Assembly: GCA_049514735.1 (NCBI GenBank)
Contig: JBEKUT010000201.1
Location: 1-12,088 of the forward strand
Direction: 5' to 3'
DNA from: JAICMB01 sp049514735
GTDB taxonomy: Bacteria > Acidobacteriota > Terriglobia > Bryobacterales > Bryobacteraceae
Length of the DNA stretch: 12,088 nucleotides
A program made the translations under genes and the position numbers. The first letter of the stretch is position 1. The number at the start of each line of letters is the position of its first letter. The notes below the pieces were generated by a model. That model was not told where the DNA came from and did no database searches. It worked only from the letters and a program-made list of their open reading frames with translations. Positions 7,001 through 12,088 of this stretch are shown here, one piece after another.

Positions 7001-7029
7001 ATGATAGCTTGGAATGTAAAACGTGTATA
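7001..7029 (-). promoter_or_regulatory. Candidate promoter of the secreted-protein gene, leaderless geometry
   Basis: On the minus strand TATACA (7029-7024), a 17-nt spacer and TATCAT (7006-7001) lie upstream of the ATG at 6994. The -10 is only 6 nt from the start codon, which has no Shine-Dalgarno sequence. The -35 matches at 4 of 6 positions and the -10 at 5 of 6. The element overlaps the start codon of the divergent glycosyltransferase. Confidence 0.35.
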
Positions 7030-7754
7030 AGTCGAACAGCATCACGGTAATCATTCCCTGCCTCAACGAGGAGCAGGGGATCGAGCGCGTCATGACCCGC
7101 ATGCCCGATTTCGTGGACCAGGTGATTGTCGTCGATAACGGCTCCACCGACCGCACGTCCGAGGTCGCCCAATCCTATGGCGCGCAGATCATCCGTGAGC
7201 CCGTCCGCGGCTATGGCCGCAGCTATAAACAAGGCTTTTCCTGGGCCACCAGCGACATCATTGTCACGCTCGACGGCGACCAAAGTTACCCGCCGGACGC
7301 CATTTCTTATTTAATTGAAGCCTTCCTGCACCTCGAAGTCGATTTCCTCAACGCATCCCGCTTCCCGGTCCGTGACCGTCATGCAATGAGTTTTAAACAC
7401 AAGTTCGGAAATTGGGTACTTTCACTCGCAACGTCTATTCTTTTCTTCAGATGGGTGCGCGACTCGCAGTCCGGCATGTGGGTTTTTCGCCGCTCCATCC
7501 TAAAGGAAATGGTTCTAGAGTCCGATGGAATGGCGTTCTCCGAGGAGATCAAGATTGAAGCTTTAAGGAATCCGGGAATACGCTTTACTGAACTTTCCAT
7601 CATGTACTCTTCGCGTTTAGGTGAAATCAAGCTGAATCCCTGGCGTGATGGACTTTACAATCTTGGTTTCCTGGTGAAGAAGCGTTTCGGAAGCCGCACG
7701 GCGAGGCCGATCGTCCTGGCGGAAGAACGGCTGGCCCGTGGAACCGGGGAATAA
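7023..7754 (+). CDS. Family 2 glycosyltransferase, DPM1/polyprenyl-phosphate-sugar synthase-like
   Basis: This 243-residue single-domain GT-A enzyme has the usual family 2 landmarks: TVIIPCLNEE at 8-17, VIVVDNGSTD at 34-43, the metal-binding DGD at 84-86 and QSGMWVFRR at 149-157. The length and motif order resemble DPM1-like synthases that transfer a sugar from a nucleotide donor to polyprenyl phosphate at the cytoplasmic membrane. No C-terminal membrane pair is present, so it is probably peripheral. Substrate is unknown. GTG 7023 is the first usable start, with only a weak GGA about 9 nt upstream. Bases from about 7380 to 7640 are visibly richer in A and T than the flanking coding sequence. 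It shares a 28-nt gap with the divergent secreted-protein gene and ends 39 nt before the first protease, so it could be co-transcribed with it. Confidence 0.87.
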   Translation: MYKSNSITVIIPCLNEEQGIERVMTRMPDFVDQVIVVDNGSTDRTSEVAQSYGAQIIREPVRGYGRSYKQGFSWATSDIIVTLDGDQSYPPDAISYLIEAFLHLEVDFLNASRFPVRDRHAMSFKHKFGNWVLSLATSILFFRWVRDSQSGMWVFRRSILKEMVLESDGMAFSEEIKIEALRNPGIRFTELSIMYSSRLGEIKLNPWRDGLYNLGFLVKKRFGSRTARPIVLAEERLARGTGE

Positions 7755-7793
7755 AGGCCACCGATAAGTAGGATAGTCCAGAGCAGAATCGCA

Positions 7794-10607
7794 ATGAACA
7801 CCGCAATTCGGCGACTCGCCGCAACCACGTCCCTTCCATTTCTGTTGATGGCGGGCCTATACGCTCAGCAGGACCGCATTTCAGCCCGCATTGATGACAC
7901 TCGGCGGGTTACTTTGCGGGGCAACGTCAATCCGTTCGCCCGGCCAGAGTTCGACCAGGGAGCCGTGGATACGTCTTTCAACCTGCGCGGCATGATGTTG
8001 GTTCTTAAACAATCGGCAGCCCAGCAATCTGCTCTAAACCAATTGCTGGAGGAACAACGTGATCAGGCGTCACCGAAGTATCATAAGTGGCTCACGCCCC
8101 AGCAGTATGGGGATCAATTTGGGACGAGTCCATCGGATATCGCGAAGATCACGGCTTGGCTGAAATCGGAAGGCTTTACTGTCGGCGAAGTGGCAAACGG
8201 CCGGAACTGGATCAGGTTCAGTGGCACGGCGGCCCAAGTGAAGACCTCTTTTCAAACAGAACTGCATCGCTACAACGTCAATGGCGAGCAGCACTTCGCA
8301 AACGCCACCGAACCGGCTATACCCGCGGCGCTCCAGGATATTGTAGGCGGCATTCGCGGCCTCAACGATTTTCGCCCCAAACCTCGCTCGGTTCCAGCTA
8401 GACCGGAGAGTAATCTCGGACGGAATCACTTCGTCGTCCCCGACGACATCGCGACCATCTACGACATCCAAAAGCTATACAGCGCCGGCATCGATGGCGC
8501 CGGGCAGAACATCGTCGTGGTGGGCCAGACGAACATTCGCCTTTCCGACATTGCGACGTTTCGCAGCAAATATGGCCTTTCCGCTCCGAACTTGAAGGTG
8601 ATCCTTGATTCCACTCTGACGTATGACCCCGGGTTCAGCGCAAACGACATCCCGGAAGCCGACCTCGACATCGAATGGTCCGGCGGCATCGCAAAAAACG
8701 CCACGATTCTGTTTGTGTACTCCGACAACACTTTTGACGCAGTACTGTACGCCATCAACAATAATCTGGCGCCGGTCATCAGCATGAGCTATGGGTTTTG
8801 CGAACAGATGGACCTCATCGATCTGCCGACATTCCAATCCTGGGCGCAGCAGGCGAATTCGCAGGGAACGACCTGGTTCACGGCCGCGGGAGATTCCGGC
8901 GCCGCAGATTGCGAAACTGCCACCAACGCGATCGCGCAATCCGGACTTTCTGTCGACATACCCGCAATTGTCCCGGAGGTCACGGCGGTCGGTGGAACGG
9001 AGTTTGACGAAGGCGGCGTTAATTACTGGAGCGCGTCCAATGACGCCAACGGCGGTTCGGCTTTGTCGTATATCCCCGAAATGGCTTGGAACGATTCGAG
9101 TCCACCGATTGGATTAGCGGCCGGCGGCGGCGGCGTCTCCACTTACTTTGCCAAGCCGGCGTGGCAAACGGGTCCGGGCGTTCCCAATGACGGCTTTCGG
9201 CACATACCCGATATCGCCTCGGCCGCCTCTCCCGAACACGATCCTTTTGCCATCTATACCGGCGGCGCGACTCAATACTACGGAGGCACCTCGCTCGGCG
9301 CCCCGGTATGGGCCGGTTTGACGGCGCTCCTGAATCAATACCTGGTCTCAACCGGAATCGAAACTCAGCCCGGGCTGGGCAACATCAATCCGACGCTATA
9401 CAGGCTCGCGCAGAGCACAACCGGAATTTTCCACGACATCACAGTCGGCGGTAACGAGGTTCCGTGCGCCGCGGGTTCACCCGATTGCTCGGCGGGATCC
9501 GTTGGCTACCTTGCCACCCCCGGATACGACATGGCGACGGGTCTCGGCTCAGTGGACGCGTACAACCTGATCCACCAATGGAGCAGCAAACCGCCAGTCG
9601 CTTCAGCCGTGGTCGCTTCCATCGATCAGAATCCGGTATATCAGACAACGCCCGACGTAAATGGATACCAGTGGACCTATACGCTAACTCTGAACGAAGA
9701 AGCGGGCATCGCGACGACCCTTACGGGATTCACAATCGACGGAACGGACTATAGTTCTCAGATCGCGAGCTTGTTTGGAAGCGCTCAGATTACGGCAGAC
9801 GGCTTCCTTCAAGCCACGCTGGGATTCAAGACGCTCGCTAACGTTCCGCGCAACGTTGTGTTCACCTTCAGCGGTGTCGATACCGGCACTAAGACGAGCT
9901 GGTCGCAGCAATTATCGGCGCCGTTCACGACCGCGCAATTGCAACCTGACCAGATCGTCGCGGGCGTCAGCAATGCCGCGTCCGGACAGCAGGTTTACGC
10001 CCCCGGAATGATCATGAGCGTTTATGGCGTGCAGATGGGTCTGTCCGTCGTCTCGGCCACCGCGACGCCATTGCCGGTCTTCATCGGCGGCATCGCCGCG
10101 TACGTGAACGGTGTGCCCGCGCCACTTTATTACGTCTCGCCGGGACAGTTGAACGTCCAGATTCCGTACGAAACGCAACCTGGTGGCGCGACGCTCGAGG
10201 TGGACACGCCCTATCAGATCGCGACTACCCAATTCCAGGTCGCGTCGACTGCACCAGGCATCTTCGTATTCGGCGACGGTTCCATTACTCCGTACAACAG
10301 CGGCGTGCGGGGAGGCGTTTATACGCTATTCATTACTGGCGATGGCCAAGTCGCGCCGGCGGTGACGACCGGGTCCACTCCCTCCACGACTAACGCTATT
10401 CCGAAGCCAGTGGCGTCCGTCACGCTCCGCATCGGCGGGGTGGACGCGACATCCGGCATCCTATTTATCGGCGTTCCGTCATGGTCGGTGGGCGTAACGC
10501 AGATCAACTTCACGGTCCCGGTGAGTGTTGCGATTGGGACGCAGCAGGTCGTTGTAACGGTCGGCGGCGTGGCCAGCGCGCCGGCCAAATTTAACGTGAC
10601 GCAATAA
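7794..10607 (+). CDS. Secreted S53 (sedolisin/kumamolisin-type) serine-carboxyl protease, first tandem copy
   Basis: This 937-residue precursor has a Sec signal peptide ending LYAQ (about 24-25) and an S53 activation propeptide at about 55-195, with the typical SPKYHKWLTPQQY segment. The catalytic domain runs from about 213 to 592. Its triad can be read as E288 and D292 (EADLD), S500 (GGTSLGAP) and oxyanion D367 (AAGDSG). A calcium site is formed by HDI at 547-549 and PGYD at 576-579. Then come a beta-rich domain (about 598-717) and a TIGR03437-type domain (about 719-937, AGVSNAASG start), a module common on Solibacter secreted proteins. Family knowledge: S53 enzymes are acid-active endopeptidases. 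The ATG at 7794 is the only start giving the signal peptide; its ribosome-binding site is weak. No strong promoter was seen in the 39-nt gap before it. Confidence 0.93.
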   Translation: MNTAIRRLAATTSLPFLLMAGLYAQQDRISARIDDTRRVTLRGNVNPFARPEFDQGAVDTSFNLRGMMLVLKQSAAQQSALNQLLEEQRDQASPKYHKWLTPQQYGDQFGTSPSDIAKITAWLKSEGFTVGEVANGRNWIRFSGTAAQVKTSFQTELHRYNVNGEQHFANATEPAIPAALQDIVGGIRGLNDFRPKPRSVPARPESNLGRNHFVVPDDIATIYDIQKLYSAGIDGAGQNIVVVGQTNIRLSDIATFRSKYGLSAPNLKVILDSTLTYDPGFSANDIPEADLDIEWSGGIAKNATILFVYSDNTFDAVLYAINNNLAPVISMSYGFCEQMDLIDLPTFQSWAQQANSQGTTWFTAAGDSGAADCETATNAIAQSGLSVDIPAIVPEVTAVGGTEFDEGGVNYWSASNDANGGSALSYIPEMAWNDSSPPIGLAAGGGGVSTYFAKPAWQTGPGVPNDGFRHIPDIASAASPEHDPFAIYTGGATQYYGGTSLGAPVWAGLTALLNQYLVSTGIETQPGLGNINPTLYRLAQSTTGIFHDITVGGNEVPCAAGSPDCSAGSVGYLATPGYDMATGLGSVDAYNLIHQWSSKPPVASAVVASIDQNPVYQTTPDVNGYQWTYTLTLNEEAGIATTLTGFTIDGTDYSSQIASLFGSAQITADGFLQATLGFKTLANVPRNVVFTFSGVDTGTKTSWSQQLSAPFTTAQLQPDQIVAGVSNAASGQQVYAPGMIMSVYGVQMGLSVVSATATPLPVFIGGIAAYVNGVPAPLYYVSPGQLNVQIPYETQPGGATLEVDTPYQIATTQFQVASTAPGIFVFGDGSITPYNSGVRGGVYTLFITGDGQVAPAVTTGSTPSTTNAIPKPVASVTLRIGGVDATSGILFIGVPSWSVGVTQINFTVPVSVAIGTQQVVVTVGGVASAPAKFNVTQ

Positions 10608-10629
10608 CGCTGAGACCAGAAACGCGAAC

Positions 10630-10647
10630 GCGGCGAATAAGCGCCGT
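10630..10647 (+). other. GC-rich hairpin after the first protease gene
   Basis: CGGCG (10631-10635) can pair with CGCCG (10642-10646) around a six-base loop, with one G-T pair outside. It lies 24 nt past the stop codon but is not followed by a T run, so it is at best a weak or Rho-assisted terminator. It would also sit just inside a minus-strand transcript from the dyad promoter at 10662-10698. Confidence 0.25.
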
Positions 10648-10661
10648 CGGCAAATACGGTA

Positions 10662-10698
10662 ATTATGTACTTGACTTATCGATAGACAAGTATATAAT
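10662..10698 (+). promoter_or_regulatory. Near-consensus promoter embedded in a 15-bp dyad, upstream of the second protease
   Basis: TTGACT (10671-10676), a 16-nt spacer and a perfect TATAAT (10693-10698) form a strong sigma-70-type promoter 41 nt before the second protease. The same DNA is an inverted repeat: 10662-10676 pairs with 10684-10698 at 13 of 15 positions around a 7-bp centre. The symmetry also produces a minus-strand promoter, TTGTCT (10689-10684), 16 nt, CATAAT (10667-10662). The predicted plus-strand start is near 10705. The dyad could be an operator for a dimeric regulator, a bidirectional promoter, or both. Confidence 0.65.
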
Positions 10699-10739
10699 CG
10701 CCATGAGCTGAACCAGCCTACTCCAGGGCAAAATCTCAC

Positions 10740-12088
10740 ATGATTACCGTAATCCGGCGACTCATCACAACCGCGCCACTTCCATTTCTGTTGATGGCGA
10801 GCTTATACGCTCAGCAGGACCGCATTTCAGCCCGCATAGACGACACTCGACGGGTCACTTTGCGGGGCAATGTGAATCCTCTCGCCCGTCCGGAGTTCGA
10901 CCAGGGAGCCGTTGACCCGTCATTTAATCTACGCGGTATTATGTTGGTCCTCAAACAGTCGGCGACCCAACAATCGGCTATAAACCAACTGCTGGAGCAA
11001 CAGCAGGATCAGACGTCACCGAAATATCATAAATGGCTCACGCCCCAGCAATACGCGGATCAATTTGGGATGAGTCCTTCGGATATCGCGAAGATCACTG
11101 CCTGGCTGAAATCGGAAGGCTTTACGGTCGATGAAGTGGCGAACGGCCGGAACTGGATCAGGTTCAGCGGCACGGCAGCGCAGGTGAAGAGCTCTTTTGA
11201 AACGGAGCTGCATCGCTACATCGTCAATGGAGAGCAGCACTTTGCAAATGCTACCGAGCCGGCTATACCCGCAGCCCTCCAAGATATTGTAGGCGGCATC
11301 CGGGGCCTCGATGATTTTCGCCCCAAACCGCGATCGGCGCCAGCCCAACCCGAGTATACAGTCGGCACGACTCATTACCTCGTGCCCGACGACCTCGCGA
11401 CGATCTACGACATCCAAAAGCTATACAGCGCCGGCATTGATGGCACGGGGCAGAAAATCGTCGTAGTGGGACAGACGAACGTTTATCCCGCCGACATTGC
11501 AAGTTTTCGAAGTATGTATGGGCTTTCCGCTCCGAACCTCCAGATAATTCGCGATACAACGAACACCGATCCCGGATACAGCGCAAAATACATCCCGGAA
11601 GCCGATCTCGATATCGAATGGTCCGGCGGCATCGCAAAGAACGCCACCATTCTTTTCGTATATTCAGAAAGCGCCTTTGATGCGGTGGCATACGCCATCA
11701 ACAACAATCTAGCTCCGGTCATCAGCATGAGCTTCGGGAGATGCGAACAGGCGGACCTCTCCTTCCTGCCGACAGTACAATCCTGGGCGCAGCAGGCCAA
11801 TTTGCAGGGTACGACTTGGTTCGCGGCCTCAGGGGACACGGGCGCCGCGGATTGTGATCATCTGAACAACTCCATCGCCGCGCAAGCCGGACTTTCTGTC
11901 GAGATCCCCGCAGTCGTCCCGGAGGTCACGGGAGTCGGCGGTACCGAGTTTGACGAAGGCGGCGCCAACTACTGGAGCGCGGCCAACGACGCCAATGGCG
12001 GTTCGGCTTTGTCGTATATCCCCGAAATCGCGTGGAACGATTCGAGTCCATCGATCGGATTACTGGCCAGTGGTGGCGGCGTTTCCAC
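10740..12088 (+). CDS. Secreted S53 protease, second tandem copy (5' part, runs off the window)
   Basis: From ATG 10740 the frame stays open to the window end, giving 449 residues with no stop or frameshift. It is a close paralogue of the preceding protease: by eye roughly five in six residues match, with two one-residue length differences. Present are the signal peptide (PLPFLLMASLYAQQ), the S53 propeptide and the first half of the catalytic domain, with E287 and D291 (EADLD) and oxyanion D366, here in a SGDTG context instead of AGDSG. The catalytic serine and C-terminal domains would lie beyond the window. A weak AGGG (10725-10728) is 11 nt before the start. Similarity to the first copy begins about 18 nt upstream of the ATG, so the duplicated unit includes the ribosome-binding region. 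Unlike copy one it has its own strong promoter, suggesting separate regulation. Confidence 0.9.
   Translation, partial: MITVIRRLITTAPLPFLLMASLYAQQDRISARIDDTRRVTLRGNVNPLARPEFDQGAVDPSFNLRGIMLVLKQSATQQSAINQLLEQQQDQTSPKYHKWLTPQQYADQFGMSPSDIAKITAWLKSEGFTVDEVANGRNWIRFSGTAAQVKSSFETELHRYIVNGEQHFANATEPAIPAALQDIVGGIRGLDDFRPKPRSAPAQPEYTVGTTHYLVPDDLATIYDIQKLYSAGIDGTGQKIVVVGQTNVYPADIASFRSMYGLSAPNLQIIRDTTNTDPGYSAKYIPEADLDIEWSGGIAKNATILFVYSESAFDAVAYAINNNLAPVISMSFGRCEQADLSFLPTVQSWAQQANLQGTTWFAASGDTGAADCDHLNNSIAAQAGLSVEIPAVVPEVTGVGGTEFDEGGANYWSAANDANGGSALSYIPEIAWNDSSPSIGLLASGGGVS

Noticed and set aside
10703..10711. Two-codon ATG-AGC-TGA upstream reading frame before the second protease
   Set aside because: It falls at the predicted transcription start and has no ribosome-binding site, so it is probably chance.
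7794..12088. Assembly artefact explaining the two protease copies
   Set aside because: The copies differ at many scattered codons, have separate upstream regions and two length differences, so this is a true paralogous pair rather than a repeated read.

Overview
The window looks like a chromosomal segment of an acidobacterium, most likely a Solibacter/Bryobacter-type member. The main clue is the C-terminal domain of the large secreted protease (about residues 719-937), which matches the TIGR03437 type that is greatly expanded in Solibacter. The DNA is GC-rich and uses several GTG and TTG starts. This placement is inferred from protein features read by eye, not from a database search.

Layout. 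(1) 1-1059 (+): the 3' end of parA and a complete parB, a chromosome-segregation operon whose genes overlap by 38 nt. (2) 1104-1180 (-): a tRNA with anticodon CAT, CCA encoded, with a strong promoter just upstream. (3) 1181-1563: about 380 nt without a convincing gene, holding promoter candidates and an 11-bp inverted repeat. (4) 1564-6492 (+): a tightly overlapping three-gene operon for export and capping of a surface polysaccharide. It encodes a Wzt-type ABC ATPase with a carbohydrate-binding C-terminal domain, a SAM methyltransferase fused to a long coiled coil, and a membrane-anchored GT2-GT4 double glycosyltransferase. (5) 6464-6994 (-): a small secreted protein of unknown function, convergent with and overlapping the operon end. 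(6) 7023-7754 (+): a DPM1-like family 2 glycosyltransferase. (7) 7794-10607 (+) and 10740-12088 (+, runs off the window): two tandem paralogous sedolisin-type (S53) secreted proteases. The second has its own near-consensus promoter embedded in a 15-bp dyad.

How the genes may work together. The operon has the architecture of ABC-transporter-dependent O-antigen systems in which a chain terminator (WbdD in E. coli O8/O9a) methylates the glycan end, a coiled coil measures chain length, and the Wzt C-terminal domain recognises the capped end for export. Here the methyltransferase and coiled coil are fused without a kinase domain, and no Wzm permease is visible. The GT2-GT4 protein would build part of the glycan. 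The S53 proteases appear unrelated to the polysaccharide genes and probably digest extracellular protein at acidic pH.

No CRISPR array, insertion sequence, integrase or phage gene was seen.
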